Shown piece after piece: positions 42,840 to 54,400 of a stretch of DNA of 64,000 bases (position 1 is its first letter; the number at the start of each line of letters is the position of its first letter). A program made the translations under genes and the position numbers. The stretch is taken from contig NZ_CP096121.1 in the NCBI RefSeq assembly GCF_023158935.1, positions 124,001 through 188,000 on the forward strand, written 5' to 3'. A model generated the notes under the pieces. That model searched no databases and was not told where the DNA came from. It worked only from the letters and a program-made list of their open reading frames with translations. Source of the DNA: Acinetobacter portensis. Lineage in GTDB: Bacteria > Pseudomonadota > Gammaproteobacteria > Pseudomonadales > Moraxellaceae.

Positions 42840-44474
42840 ATGAGTAAAAGTGATAATACGATTAAACGTATCGTCATGACTGTAGATCAATTTTACAAAC
42901 ATGATGAACAAGACGAGCTGTATGCATACGGCTTTGATATGTCTACCAATGAACCAGTTCGCATACGAATGAGTTCATCTGAAGAATTCACGAAGATCAT
43001 TAATAAACTCAACAAGCATCATACTGAGAATGTTTCAGTAGATGAAGTCCACGCAAAATTTGATTCTGGACGTAACCAACGTACTTCATTAGACACACAT
43101 AATCGCGGTGCTAACCGTGGTCGAATTATCTGTTTTGACAAATGTGTTGACTCACCCTACGAATCTCTTGACGGTTATAAAACTTATGTTGCTCAGTGGT
43201 GCAACGTAATGAGTAACAACCCGAATTCACAATTAATCAAAGCAGTCACTTCTATCAATGTGCATCAACAAAAAAACGGCGATTTCTTTGTTAAAGCTCA
43301 AATCATTGAAGATGCAGCACATATGCAAGTGCCCAATGTAAAAATTAATTCTCCAGCACTTCATAACGCTATTATTAAAAATAATTTACAGCTTCTTGTT
43401 AAATCTTTATCGAATAGTACTGACAACCAACCTGAGCGCATTCCATTTTCAAAAATTGTTGTGCGCTATGAGTCTGGTTCTGTATTAACTACAATCCCAT
43501 TGATTCCAACCTATGACAGTGCTGATCGTGAAAGTGTTAAGCAATTCGCTAAGCCAGATCCGTTGATGCAACGTGGCGGTATTGATAAAACTAAAAAGTC
43601 TTATCGGGTTGCTAAAGATCCGATTGAAAGTATCAAAGATATTTTGAACGGCAATGACTTTCACACCGCAACTTTTGATCCAAATTTTGTACCATCCAAC
43701 CAGCATGAAAAAGACCAGTTCGATAAACAGGCTCAGAACGTTTATGTTATGGACCAGGCCCGTATTGCCCTGTTTGCATTACTTGGCGATCGACAAATTA
43801 AAGTGTTCTACAATGAAGATGTAGACAAAGAAAAAAATCAAAATTTAAAACGTCTTTACGCTGGCTTGGTGAGTCAAAAATTACTGCCTGAGGTTTATCA
43901 TGGCCAACAACTACAACTAGGTGCGCTTTACAAAGACACGTTCTTAAAGAAATTTTTCAACAATAAAACGCCTCACGCTGGTTTTCGCAAGGTAGATCCA
44001 GAAATAGATTTACGTACTGGTGAGGGTGTTCGTGGTGTTGGTGCACCTCCCCTAGTGAATCAATTTACCGATGACTACGGCAATCCAAAACCGCACGACT
44101 TAAATCCTCAATTTTTAAGTCAAGTTGATCGTCAGACCATGAATAAATTGACGCATGCAAAACAGCAATTTGCTGAAGCGTTTATTGTTATTCAACCACA
44201 CCAACGGAACTCGAATAATTGTTTTGTCTCGTTTATCGAGCCTGTTGAACTTACTCAAACCCGTATGAATGCGTTGAACTTTTCAGAAATTACGGTAGAG
44301 CATGTACAGCAACATAAAGCTTCAATCGATAGTCCGTTATCTAAGAACTTCAACCACGATCTTTTACCTGATCCACAAGAGTTAATGATGAAAGTCAGAC
44401 AGCCAGAAATGGATGTTAAGAAAAGCCAAGAAAAGGCTGCGACTTCTGATGTCTATAACGACATGACTTTTTAA
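42840..44474 (+). CDS. Hypothetical protein upstream of the methylase-helicase
   Basis: 544 residues, no signal peptide or membrane segment, mixed alpha/beta and soluble. No family recognised. It is the first gene of the rightward arm, 31 bases ahead of the giant methylase-helicase gene and probably in its operon. The Shine-Dalgarno is weak (AAGAA). A partner in DNA handling or protection is plausible from position only. Confidence 0.7.
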   Translation: MSKSDNTIKRIVMTVDQFYKHDEQDELYAYGFDMSTNEPVRIRMSSSEEFTKIINKLNKHHTENVSVDEVHAKFDSGRNQRTSLDTHNRGANRGRIICFDKCVDSPYESLDGYKTYVAQWCNVMSNNPNSQLIKAVTSINVHQQKNGDFFVKAQIIEDAAHMQVPNVKINSPALHNAIIKNNLQLLVKSLSNSTDNQPERIPFSKIVVRYESGSVLTTIPLIPTYDSADRESVKQFAKPDPLMQRGGIDKTKKSYRVAKDPIESIKDILNGNDFHTATFDPNFVPSNQHEKDQFDKQAQNVYVMDQARIALFALLGDRQIKVFYNEDVDKEKNQNLKRLYAGLVSQKLLPEVYHGQQLQLGALYKDTFLKKFFNNKTPHAGFRKVDPEIDLRTGEGVRGVGAPPLVNQFTDDYGNPKPHDLNPQFLSQVDRQTMNKLTHAKQQFAEAFIVIQPHQRNSNNCFVSFIEPVELTQTRMNALNFSEITVEHVQQHKASIDSPLSKNFNHDLLPDPQELMMKVRQPEMDVKKSQEKAATSDVYNDMTF

Positions 44475-44505
44475 TCAAATTTAATAATTCTTCTTCAGGT
44501 TCGCT

Positions 44506-47500
44506 ATGACTACTCATGATTTAAACGAAAAAATTAAATGGATCGACTTATCACAAGCTGGTGTATATCTCGATGTACGGCGTGTTGGCCAGACGGATAG
44601 CCAATTACTCTTATTGGACGTTCAAAAAAAACTATCTAAAGAAAATTTGAATAACATTGGTTTTACACCGATGAAGTTTGAGGCTTATCCTCACTTTGAC
44701 GGTCACTTGTATCAATACAATTTGAATGAAACGATCAAACCAAGACTGTTTCATGAAGTTTTGGGTATTCCAAAAGAATTTATCCGTAGTGTGCTTGCGA
44801 CTCGCCAAGAATTGCATGATTTGTTCAATGCCCAAGCAAAAACATTGGTGCCACAACGATTGAACGTTGCGTTGAATAGTGCAACTCCACTCGGTTATAA
44901 CTCTGATGGCAACAAAATCTATGCTTCAGCTCATAACCGTTTTTACGTGAATGCCCAAGGTACGCAAATACCTGAAGGTCCTAATGATCAGCCGTCTAGT
45001 CTGTACTTACGTGCGACCAAGCAAAAAGATTTAAAAGAATGCTTAAGAGGCTATATCTATCAATTAGAACATGAAACAAAGAGCCATAATCACCAGGACT
45101 TTTTAAAGTTTTTAGCTCTAATCACGCAAGCCAAAAATGCTGACGTTGATGTATCCAAGGTAACAGATAAACAGATCCATACTGCAGAAGAAGCGCTTGA
45201 AACAGTGATGGTCGAAAAGTTAGGTGAGCTTGATTTTACTGAGAGCTCATTTAAAACGAGTTTAGCGTTATACAATCGCATGCCGACTAAGACCATGCGA
45301 AACAATACGATTCGTATGTTACAGCAATATTCGACTCCAATCCCGATGTCACTTGTGGCTCAGCGCTTATTGATTGAGGGTGATAACCGAACAAAACAAA
45401 ACTTTTCCGTGCTCGAGCCAACTGTGGGTAATGGATCTTTAATCGGTTTATTAACCCAAGAGCGTAATGCTTCTGTCTATGCGGTTGAGTTAGATCCCAA
45501 ACGTGCTGAACGTACAAAAGCACTGACTCAAAATTATGAATGCACGGTTGTTACTGCAGATGCTACACAAATTGATTTTGAGCAAACGTTTAAGCAAAAA
45601 GTTGACTATGTGATTGCCAACCCTCCTTTTGGTGCTATGGATAAACTAGAACGTGTTGCACCAATTTTGGTTCAACAGCGTAACGGCGTAGATCCAAACC
45701 CATTATTGGTAGATCCATCAGAAAACGTCTGGTTCAGTACGGATAAATTGGACCATGCCATTCTGGTTAAATCACTAAACGCACGAAACGATCAAGGGCG
45801 TTCAGTTTTCATTATTGGCTCAGATAAACAGATTTCAGATGGTACGGTTGAGCGTAAATCAAAGAATTTACTTAATTATCTCTATAAGCATTATGAAGTT
45901 GAGGCGGTTGTAGAAATCCACGGCAATGCATATGCACGAAACGGCGCTAATCAAAATGTTCGTATGTTAGTGGTAGGCAATCGTAAAAACGAACAAGCGT
46001 TACTACAAACTTACCAATCTTCTGTGGTACCAGATAAGTTGAAAGTCATTACGGACTATGACGAACTTTGGGGATGGGCTAATAACGTAATCTATAATCG
46101 TTTGAATCCGAATAAGGATCTATACTTCAAGCCAACTACTCCGACTCCAGTTGAGCAACAAGCACAACAAGCACCAGTGGTTGAACCTGTTGTTGAGGTT
46201 AAGCCTGTTGAAAAAGAAAATGACGATTTGTTTGCCAGTCTAGGTGATGAACAGCCTGTTTCGCCACTTGAAGATATTGCATCAAGTGTAACGCCTACGT
46301 CTGCAGTCACTATGTTTGATGAAGTCGTGGTCGCTAAAGAAGAAGAGATTAAGCAAGAGGAAGCTGTCAAACCAAAACCGATGTTTGGTCGTAAACCTAA
46401 ATCAAAACCGAATAAAGTTTCTTTTGACTTCGGAACCGTTGAAGTTAGTACGCAAACAACCAGTTCAGATGATGATGTACCTACACCAACTGAAGCTACA
46501 CCAACGTTTGAAAATGAAAATGACAATGATTTCGTGCCTGAGGTAAAGAATCCGCACGAGAACCAAAATCTGGATGAAGACCTTGACGATGACGTTAATC
46601 TTCAAGTAGGTGATACCACGGCGACCAATGAGGGTGAAACACCTGAACAAACACCAGCTGAAGAACCAGCGGTAGAGCAAGTAAAACAGGAACCGGGTTT
46701 AACTGCTGAAGAGATTGCTAAGTTAAATTCTGAATTAGCGATCGGTACTGAGCAAAAAGAAGAACCGACTGTTGAATCTGACCAATCAAATTTACAGCCG
46801 ATTGTTCCTGTTCCTAATGCTGAAAACACAACAGAACCAACTCCGGAAAATATATACCAAGTTAAGTATATACCGATGTCTATGGCATCTGAGCCAATTG
46901 CTTTAGTGGCTAAAAACCAGATTAAAGCGATTAATCAGGCAAATGCTCAATTGACTACACACATCCAAAATGTATTAGGTTTTGGGGGTATCAATTTCCA
47001 AGCTGAAGTCGATAATGGTAACTACCCTACTCTTGTTGATGCCTATGTCGCTAAGAAATTGCAATATGACAATTTTGATGCACTAAAGTCCGCTTTTGCA
47101 TGTGAACAGGTCGATGCGGTTGCCCATATCATTTTACGTTTTGACCAAAACTTACCTGTGCTTATTGGCGACCAGACGGGTTTAGGTAAAGGTCGTATTG
47201 CAGCTGCGTGTTTACGATATAGTGCGTTAAGAGGAAAGCCCCCTGTTTTCCTTACAGATACAACGCAACTCTTGAACGACATTTGGCGTGATATTGTTGC
47301 TACAGACAGTGACAAGTTCTTTAAAGATCCGTTTATCTTTAACTCGGATGCTGTGATTAACCGCTTTGGTACTGAAGAGGTTTTATTCACTGGCCAAGAT
47401 CTACCTAAGGAAATTGAAGATATTCCAGCGCAACATGACTTGGTATTGGCAACGTATAGCCAATTTAACCGACCAAACCGGAAACGTGCGTTATTGACTC

Positions 47501-50500
47501 GTTTTATTAATCAAGACACTGTTTTGGTGATGGATGAAACGCACCGTGCAGCATCCTTGAAATCAGCTACAAGTCAATTTTTCTTAGATGTTATTGATCA
47601 GACCAATCTAATTAATTTCCAGTCTGCATCGGCAATTAAGAAACCTGAAAATCTTGAATTCTTCCATAAATTGTTCCCTCGATCCGTATCTCGTAATGAC
47701 TTACAAAAGGTTATCGATAATGCAGATGGTCCAATTTTGGAGTTTATTTCTGAAGGTTTGGTAGACAGCTCTGCCATGATTCGTAGAGAGCAAGATCTCT
47801 CGCACATTACCATTCAAACCTTTGTGCCAACTGAAGAGGAAATTAAGAAATTTCACAATTACTCAGATGTTCTTTCTGACATCTTGACGGACATGGTGAA
47901 ATTTTCTAAAGATATTCGCCTCGATGCGCTAGAAAACATTGCCAATGATGATGATGCTGTTGCCAATTTAGACTTTCATCAGGATTCAGACGATCCGAAA
48001 AACCGTTTAAGTTTGAGTGTGATGAACTTTGGATCTCGAATGTACCAGATCCAAAAGCAATTCCTATTGGCATTGAAAACTGACTCTACAAGTGATGCTG
48101 TGATTCAGGCATTACATGAGGGTAGAAAGCCCGTGATTGGTTTGGAAAATACGGGTGAGAGTCTATTCAACATTTTGATGCAAAGTCGCATGGAAGCGAT
48201 TTTAAAAGCAGATACGGCGCAAGACGTTACCGCTGATTCGCCTGAAAAAGAAAAAGCGTTTAATAACTTCAAGTCGGTATCGTCAGAAATTGAATTTCTT
48301 GAAAATGAGCTTCAAAAACTCATGATCAAAGAAAACCGTGACGCTGGCGATGAAAAAGCAGCGAAAAATATTCAAAAGGAATTGACTAAGCTTGAATATA
48401 AGCGCGGTAGCTATCTGCAAAGTCAAATTTCTGTTTTAGATGAACTCCCACAATTCCGTGACTTGCTTGAAGTGATGTTAGATCGCATCGATGTGGTGAA
48501 AGCTGAAGATAACTACGGTAACTCGTTCGTTAAGAAGCTCAGTACGGAAGTGACATTTAATGAAAACGGCGATCCAGTGGTAAGTCCGTATAAAATCATT
48601 TTGGATCGTATCAAAGAAAAGATTCAAAAGTTCCCTGACCTACCTTTGATGCCTTTGGACGTACTACGTAACAAGGTGACAAAAGCTGGCTTCAAGATTG
48701 ATGAAATCTCTGGCCGTCAGATCCACTTAACGGAAACAAGAGACGGCAAATGGAAGGTTAATAAACAAGAGAACAATACGACACAAGGTAAGATTTTGGT
48801 TCAATCAAAATTCCAATCTGGTGAAATCGATGTTGTTATTGTGACTCGCTCTGGTTGTACGGGTATTTCTCTACATGCAGCCAAAAACCCTGATCCTACA
48901 ATTCCATCGGATCACTTGCGCCAACGTGAGTTGTTTTTCTTGCAAAAACCTGAGAACTCTACCGATACGATTCAGATGATCGGTCGTGTGGGTCGCCGTG
49001 GTGAAGAATCACATCCGATTATGACGACAGTAGATTCGGGTATTCCAGCAGAAACACGTATGCACTTAATGATGATGCGTAAACTGTCTACCCTATCAGC
49101 GAACGTCTCTGCCAACTCAGAAACCAAGTTTAACGAAAACGATTATCCTGACATGCTCAACTACATTGGCAACCGGGTAGCGTTGGACTATTTAAAAAAT
49201 AACGTAAACTTGGCGAACACACTTGATATTGATATTTCGGATGATGAAAAAGGACCATCATATCGCACGGCGCAAAACTATCATGTGAACCAGTTGCTAT
49301 CTAAACTGATTTTGATGCCGATTAGTCAGCAAGAACAGGTTTATCAAGACTTGGTTGTTGACTATAACGATAAGATCCGTGAATTAGACTTGTTGGGTCG
49401 TAACCCTCTCAAGACCAACTTTTTAGACTGGAAAGCTAAAAAAGTCCGTGAGTTTGAAGTGAAGGACAACTTCTTTACCGTGACTTCAGAAACAGAAGCA
49501 GCCAAGATCAATACCTTTGATCTACCTGTGCGTTTTGAAGGTCTGCAATACATTGAACATGTTGAGCCATTACGTGCTGACAATCTAAAACTCATGTTCA
49601 AAGAAAGTGATGATTATCTGGTGCGTCAATTTAAACGTATCAATGAAAACATCAATGAAACGGTACACGGACTACTACACTATGCCTATAACTTTGAGGC
49701 ATTGATGTACCAAAAATATGAAGGCTTTGCTAAGCAAAAGTTATTTTTCAAAAATGGGCAAATGCGTGGTGAAGTGATTCGTGATTATCGACACGAAGTA
49801 TTTGATCATTTCGGTGTTGTTGAAGCCAATGTAAAACACATTGATGATATTCAATTTCGTAAACCTGATGATCACTCTGCAGATGCTTTTGAAAAAGTAG
49901 CTGAAGCGGTTTATCTTGCCAATGATCCTATTTTGACCTCTAACTTTGATCGCATGTATCGAATTGTTCAGGATCTAAAATTCTTGGCTCGTTCTATGGA
50001 AAGGAACGAAAAAGAAGGTCATTCAGCGCATGGGTTATTGTTCCTTATCTCAAAACCTAGTCTTTTTGATGATGAAGTGACGCCAGATCACAAAACAGGT
50101 GCTTTGCTACGTCTAGACCTACCGCCGTTACGTGTAGGTGCAATCACACCGAATGCGGTTAAGCTTGATTTGGTTTACCCTGGTGATAAGAAGTCGTTTA
50201 AAGTTCCACTGATCAATTACACCATGCAAAATGCCAAGCAAGACTTGGATTGGGTAGCTCCAGTGAGTGAAAAAGGACGTATTATCCTAAAACGCTTCAA
50301 TCCTGAATTTTATTCTTATGCTGATGTGAATAGACGTCATGTTGAGGATCGTCAACCCTTGGTGAACTTATTTACTGAACAAAACAATTATTCCCGTTAT
50401 ACGCGTACCTATTTTGAGAAAGCGCCGTCTGGTGATGTCACACGACAAGCGATTACCTTAACGGGCAATATGTTCAAGGCACATAAGATTGTCAGCTCAC

Positions 50501-51138
50501 TAGATCTACGACATTCAACCGTTATATTTACCGATGCTGATGGTATGCGTAACCGTGCGTTATTATTGCCATCAAATACACCAACTGACTTGTTTGAAAG
50601 CTCTCTTGAAAACCAAGTGACGTTTAAGCAAGTTAAAGAGATTGCGAACTTCTTTAATCAATTGCCTGTAAACATTGATTTCAACCGCAATAACTATGTG
50701 GGTACTAAGGTTAATTTCCCGTACAAGAAAGCAAGTATTGAGTTCTACTACAACGGGTCAGACTGCTTTAATGTGACGGTGAAATCTGTTGCAAAACAGT
50801 TCAATCGCTTTATGTCGAATACCAACGTATTCCATGATCCTAAAGGCGGTAAAACAGATGAATCGTTGAACATCCACTTTACTGAGCCAGGCCGTAATGA
50901 GTTTAGATTTGCGCTTGATCTCAAGGATGTTGAACGCTTTGTTGACGAGCTGGACAGTACAACCAAAATTGAAGCTGCCTTTTTGGATTTAAAATCTAAG
51001 CTTCCTGATGGTAATGATTACTTTTTAAATGAAATTAACCGTATGCTTAATCCTCCAGAAGAGCCAGCTTATAAGGCTGAGTTACCTAAGGGTAAAACCT
51101 TAGATAACGATCAAGAAATCCAGCAATTATCTTTCTAA
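44506..51138 (+). CDS. DarB-like N6-methylase / strawberry-notch helicase giant protein
   Basis: 2210 residues. The N-terminal part holds a DNA methylase fold with motif I LEPTVGNGSL (about 303-312) and catalytic NPPF (372-375). An acidic, Pro/Glu/Val-rich linker (about 550-770) leads to a helicase core: YQVKYIPMSMASEP, QVDAVAHIILRF, GDQTGLGKGR (about 888), DETHRA (about 1009), and helicase C with TRSGCTGISLHA and IQMIGRVGRRGEE (about 1445-1500). About 700 further residues have no known domain. The order and length match phage P1 DarB (about 2255 residues), which is packaged to protect DNA from type I restriction. A protective role during plasmid entry is inferred. Confidence 0.88.
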   Translation: MTTHDLNEKIKWIDLSQAGVYLDVRRVGQTDSQLLLLDVQKKLSKENLNNIGFTPMKFEAYPHFDGHLYQYNLNETIKPRLFHEVLGIPKEFIRSVLATRQELHDLFNAQAKTLVPQRLNVALNSATPLGYNSDGNKIYASAHNRFYVNAQGTQIPEGPNDQPSSLYLRATKQKDLKECLRGYIYQLEHETKSHNHQDFLKFLALITQAKNADVDVSKVTDKQIHTAEEALETVMVEKLGELDFTESSFKTSLALYNRMPTKTMRNNTIRMLQQYSTPIPMSLVAQRLLIEGDNRTKQNFSVLEPTVGNGSLIGLLTQERNASVYAVELDPKRAERTKALTQNYECTVVTADATQIDFEQTFKQKVDYVIANPPFGAMDKLERVAPILVQQRNGVDPNPLLVDPSENVWFSTDKLDHAILVKSLNARNDQGRSVFIIGSDKQISDGTVERKSKNLLNYLYKHYEVEAVVEIHGNAYARNGANQNVRMLVVGNRKNEQALLQTYQSSVVPDKLKVITDYDELWGWANNVIYNRLNPNKDLYFKPTTPTPVEQQAQQAPVVEPVVEVKPVEKENDDLFASLGDEQPVSPLEDIASSVTPTSAVTMFDEVVVAKEEEIKQEEAVKPKPMFGRKPKSKPNKVSFDFGTVEVSTQTTSSDDDVPTPTEATPTFENENDNDFVPEVKNPHENQNLDEDLDDDVNLQVGDTTATNEGETPEQTPAEEPAVEQVKQEPGLTAEEIAKLNSELAIGTEQKEEPTVESDQSNLQPIVPVPNAENTTEPTPENIYQVKYIPMSMASEPIALVAKNQIKAINQANAQLTTHIQNVLGFGGINFQAEVDNGNYPTLVDAYVAKKLQYDNFDALKSAFACEQVDAVAHIILRFDQNLPVLIGDQTGLGKGRIAAACLRYSALRGKPPVFLTDTTQLLNDIWRDIVATDSDKFFKDPFIFNSDAVINRFGTEEVLFTGQDLPKEIEDIPAQHDLVLATYSQFNRPNRKRALLTRFINQDTVLVMDETHRAASLKSATSQFFLDVIDQTNLINFQSASAIKKPENLEFFHKLFPRSVSRNDLQKVIDNADGPILEFISEGLVDSSAMIRREQDLSHITIQTFVPTEEEIKKFHNYSDVLSDILTDMVKFSKDIRLDALENIANDDDAVANLDFHQDSDDPKNRLSLSVMNFGSRMYQIQKQFLLALKTDSTSDAVIQALHEGRKPVIGLENTGESLFNILMQSRMEAILKADTAQDVTADSPEKEKAFNNFKSVSSEIEFLENELQKLMIKENRDAGDEKAAKNIQKELTKLEYKRGSYLQSQISVLDELPQFRDLLEVMLDRIDVVKAEDNYGNSFVKKLSTEVTFNENGDPVVSPYKIILDRIKEKIQKFPDLPLMPLDVLRNKVTKAGFKIDEISGRQIHLTETRDGKWKVNKQENNTTQGKILVQSKFQSGEIDVVIVTRSGCTGISLHAAKNPDPTIPSDHLRQRELFFLQKPENSTDTIQMIGRVGRRGEESHPIMTTVDSGIPAETRMHLMMMRKLSTLSANVSANSETKFNENDYPDMLNYIGNRVALDYLKNNVNLANTLDIDISDDEKGPSYRTAQNYHVNQLLSKLILMPISQQEQVYQDLVVDYNDKIRELDLLGRNPLKTNFLDWKAKKVREFEVKDNFFTVTSETEAAKINTFDLPVRFEGLQYIEHVEPLRADNLKLMFKESDDYLVRQFKRINENINETVHGLLHYAYNFEALMYQKYEGFAKQKLFFKNGQMRGEVIRDYRHEVFDHFGVVEANVKHIDDIQFRKPDDHSADAFEKVAEAVYLANDPILTSNFDRMYRIVQDLKFLARSMERNEKEGHSAHGLLFLISKPSLFDDEVTPDHKTGALLRLDLPPLRVGAITPNAVKLDLVYPGDKKSFKVPLINYTMQNAKQDLDWVAPVSEKGRIILKRFNPEFYSYADVNRRHVEDRQPLVNLFTEQNNYSRYTRTYFEKAPSGDVTRQAITLTGNMFKAHKIVSSLDLRHSTVIFTDADGMRNRALLLPSNTPTDLFESSLENQVTFKQVKEIANFFNQLPVNIDFNRNNYVGTKVNFPYKKASIEFYYNGSDCFNVTVKSVAKQFNRFMSNTNVFHDPKGGKTDESLNIHFTEPGRNEFRFALDLKDVERFVDELDSTTKIEAAFLDLKSKLPDGNDYFLNEINRMLNPPEEPAYKAELPKGKTLDNDQEIQQLSF

Positions 51139-51153
51139 AACCCTCCCTTAAAA

Positions 51154-51210
51154 GGTATATACCAGACCATACGTGAATAACAATTACGTGTGGTCTAGTT
51201 CGTATATACC
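51154..51210. promoter_or_regulatory. Long interrupted inverted repeat with GTATATACC at both ends
   Basis: Nested arms: GGTATATACC (51154) against GTATATACC (51202), AGACCA against TGGTCT, and ACGT against ACGT around AATAACAATT. The outer left arm GGTATATACC is itself a perfect palindrome. There is no T tract, so it reads as an operator or promoter control region before 51268 rather than a terminator. Confidence 0.55.
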
Positions 51211-51267
51211 ATGTATCATATCCGTGACGATCACATTGACGTTTTAAAAAACAAATACAGGTATTTT

Positions 51268-51417
51268 ATGTGCAACTCTAATCCCTTAGAGGAATCTTCT
51301 AATAACTCAGATTTAGTGGATTTTGACAGTGAATTAGACATCACAACTGGTTTTAATTCTGACTTTAAAGAAGACTTTATTTGGAATGTTGATACAGATT
51401 CTAAAAAGGACTCTTAA
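51268..51417 (+). CDS. Small acidic hypothetical protein
   Basis: 49 residues from ATG 51268 (MCNSNPLEESS...), behind ACAGG; a longer frame from 51211 would overlap the inverted repeat. Very acidic and rich in Asp, Ser and Asn, with no known domain. Acidic small proteins beside methylase/antirestriction genes can be DNA mimics, but this one is short and the idea is weak. Confidence 0.4.
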   Translation: MCNSNPLEESSNNSDLVDFDSELDITTGFNSDFKEDFIWNVDTDSKKDS

Positions 51418-51450
51418 AACCAGGAAGGCCACCTGTCATAAGGATCAAAT

Positions 51451-54400
51451 ATGGACCAAAGCCCTAAACAAGATAATTTTGACGAGCAAACACTTGATCA
51501 ACTGCAAGACGGCCAATCATTAACTTTCAATGAGGGCCTGGAACAGTGGGATGATTTAAGTTTGGACGGCGTGGAATTTCAATCCATCCAGCCTACGCCA
51601 CAACAAAACAATGTTGCACAAGATCAATCGCAACAATACCAGTCTGAACCATATCCCAATGATCCCCTATCTGAACCTCCATTAATGGAAGAACCGCCAG
51701 TCATGCAAGATGATGGGTATCAAAATAATCAGTATGATCAGTATGATCAGTATGAACAATATGATCAGCCTATGGGCGGTAACTCTGTACCTCCTGGGCA
51801 CCCAGATTATGATTACGCTCCCCCTCTTGAAGATACTCGGTTGAACGATGATGAACCGATGTTTTTTGACGAAGGTGATTATGAGCGTAGTAGTTACCCG
51901 AATTACGAGAATGAACGGTCCATCATTCCTGAAAACACGTTTGATCTTTCCGCTGTCACTGTCAATGATTTAGCTGAACTTGATCCTGTTCTGATTGGTA
52001 AAGTATTTGATGCACTTGAGCAAAGAGAGCCAGCCAGTCAATTAGAATTCTTTGCAGACATCGGGCTTGATCTGCAGAATGATGATGATCTTAAGTTTAT
52101 TGCGGCTCTGAATAAAATCCAGACTAAAAACGCACTGGACCAAGGATTAGGCAATATTGCTGAAAATAACAGTTCATTGCCAGTTGAAGACCGTGTTTAT
52201 ACAACTGCAGACTCTAAATTATACCTATCAGACAATGATCCTGATTTCCTCCTTTCCAAAGAAGAGAATCCATTTGAAGCCGTTCAAGTGGCTGAAAAAA
52301 CCCTCTTTAACTTTGAGACAAAATCTTTTATCACTCAGCCCTACTATGGTTTAAGCCTGAAGGGTGCAACTAAAGAAAATGCCCTCAACTTCCTGAGTAA
52401 TCGTCAATTCGCGATTGAAGGCCTGATTAACCAAAACCAAGTCGTGCGTGAAGCAAAACAGCAGATCTACAACGAAGTTACGGGTGCACCGAATACCTAT
52501 TTTTCAGGTGAATTAACCGATAAAAACCAAATTAACGCATTGATGCGCCAAGTGCGTGACTTTTGCTTAATTCGTGGGATTGAAGCTGAAGAACTTGGCT
52601 TAGTGCCAAAATCTATCGTCATGGATCAATGGCGTGTGAATAGCGACCATACAGCTGCTCGACTTGAACAACTTGAGATTCACTATCTTGAATTCAATAC
52701 GGACACGTTAACCAAGGAAGTAATTCAGTTATTAGAAACCCGTGAACATAGCGACCAGTTACAAGCTGCTCTACTTTTGAAAGAACATAAAGAAAATCAG
52801 AAGACTAAAGAGACAGTAAAGGAAGATGTTGAATCAGCTGATCCGAATGCACCAAAAGGTACACCAAAGAGCACATTAAACATTGCTGGTGGTCCACAAG
52901 ACAAAGCAAGTTTGGCTGCAAGTAGCGTTGCCTCTAAAAGCTTTAAGGATATGCGAAATGAGGAAGGTAACGAACGTCCTCCTTTAGCGCGTGAAAATAG
53001 CCACGGCCATCCACGAACGGTCGCTGATGAACTCGCTGCGCTCAGTGCAAAAATGATTGCAGTCATGATTGAACTGGTTAAGAAAACAATCAAGTTGATC
53101 ATTGCAGCGATTATGGCCATGTTCAACAAGAACAAAAGCCTTGATAACCTGAAAAACATTTGGGATAAACCAATCAATCCTGATGTTACCGTTAAAAGTA
53201 ACCATCCAGACGCACAACAACCCGAACAGCTTGCCAATACAGCCGATAAATCAAAATTGACTGAACTTGGTAAGAATGCCGATATTTTAAAACCGATCTC
53301 TAAAGAGCAAATGTTGCCTCTTTTAAACGATCCATATACCACTCAACTGAATAAAGACCGTGACGGCGTTACCTTAGAAGAATTCGATCTAAATGTCGGT
53401 AAAGTCTATGCCATTGACGGTGAACAATACATCGTGATTGATGTAGTCGGTAAGGATTCTGTCGAAGGTGTTGAATCCTCTACCCCATTTATCAAACTAG
53501 TTAAAGAAGCAGATTTACCGCCTCAAGTGGAAGGTAGCGATGCACCTACCCCGATTACGCCGTTCTATTTAGAAGCGATTGAAGACAAAGTAACGTTTCT
53601 CTCAATTGAAGAACTGCATGAAGGCATTAAGTCTGAAAAGATCCATGAGTTTGAAGGTCGCTTTTTTGAACCCATTTGTTCTCAGTACTTAGAACAAGCA
53701 CGTATGTTCCTTGGTGCCGAATATCCATTAGGGCAAGATCCAGAACAAATGACTGAAGAAGCCAAAGCTTCATACAAAGATCAGTTTATTCAACGTGCCT
53801 ATCAATCAGGTCAAATAATTTCGGATCAAGTAAAGAAAGTCAAATCTAAACTTTCAAACCTTTTGGGTAAGTTTAAAGGCAATACTGCAGAACAGTCGGC
53901 AACTCAATCAGCACCGCAAAGCCAAGACCAAAACAATGACGGTAAACCAATGAACCCTTATGACAGTATTTATGTTGATCATGATTCTGACTTAGAAGCA
54001 TTCTTTAAAGACCGTCACAACAATGTTTCTTATGCTGAAATTGAACAGTTTGTCGGTATGGTTTATGAAGATGAAACAACCCAAACCAATATGGTTGTTT
54101 TGGATATAGCTTCCGATAATCTGGATAAACGTGCGATCGTTGTGCCTCTTTCGGTGATTGAAGATCTCGAAAATATCACTGAACAAGATGTGCTTTATCT
54201 TAAAGACATCGTGAATGAATCCTCTACCGTTCCACTGTATGAGCTGGAGTCTGTCGAGCCGATAGACGAGTTAAATGCGCTTGGTAAATTTTCAAGTGAA
54301 TATTTAGACAAGCTCAAAGCCGATACCATCAACAATACTGCAGAACAGACTAATACTTATGCCAGATCTGCCGAACGTGAACTTGAACTTTCAAAAATGA

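Noticed and set aside
46092..46526. Leftward Ser/Val-rich frame and similar long frames opposite the giant gene and at 52797-53342
   Set aside because: They mirror the acidic or Gln-rich linkers of large real genes and have low-complexity translations and no start signals.
44506..51138. P1-like prophage
   Set aside because: Only the DarB-like protein recalls P1; no capsid, tail or lysis genes are present in the window.
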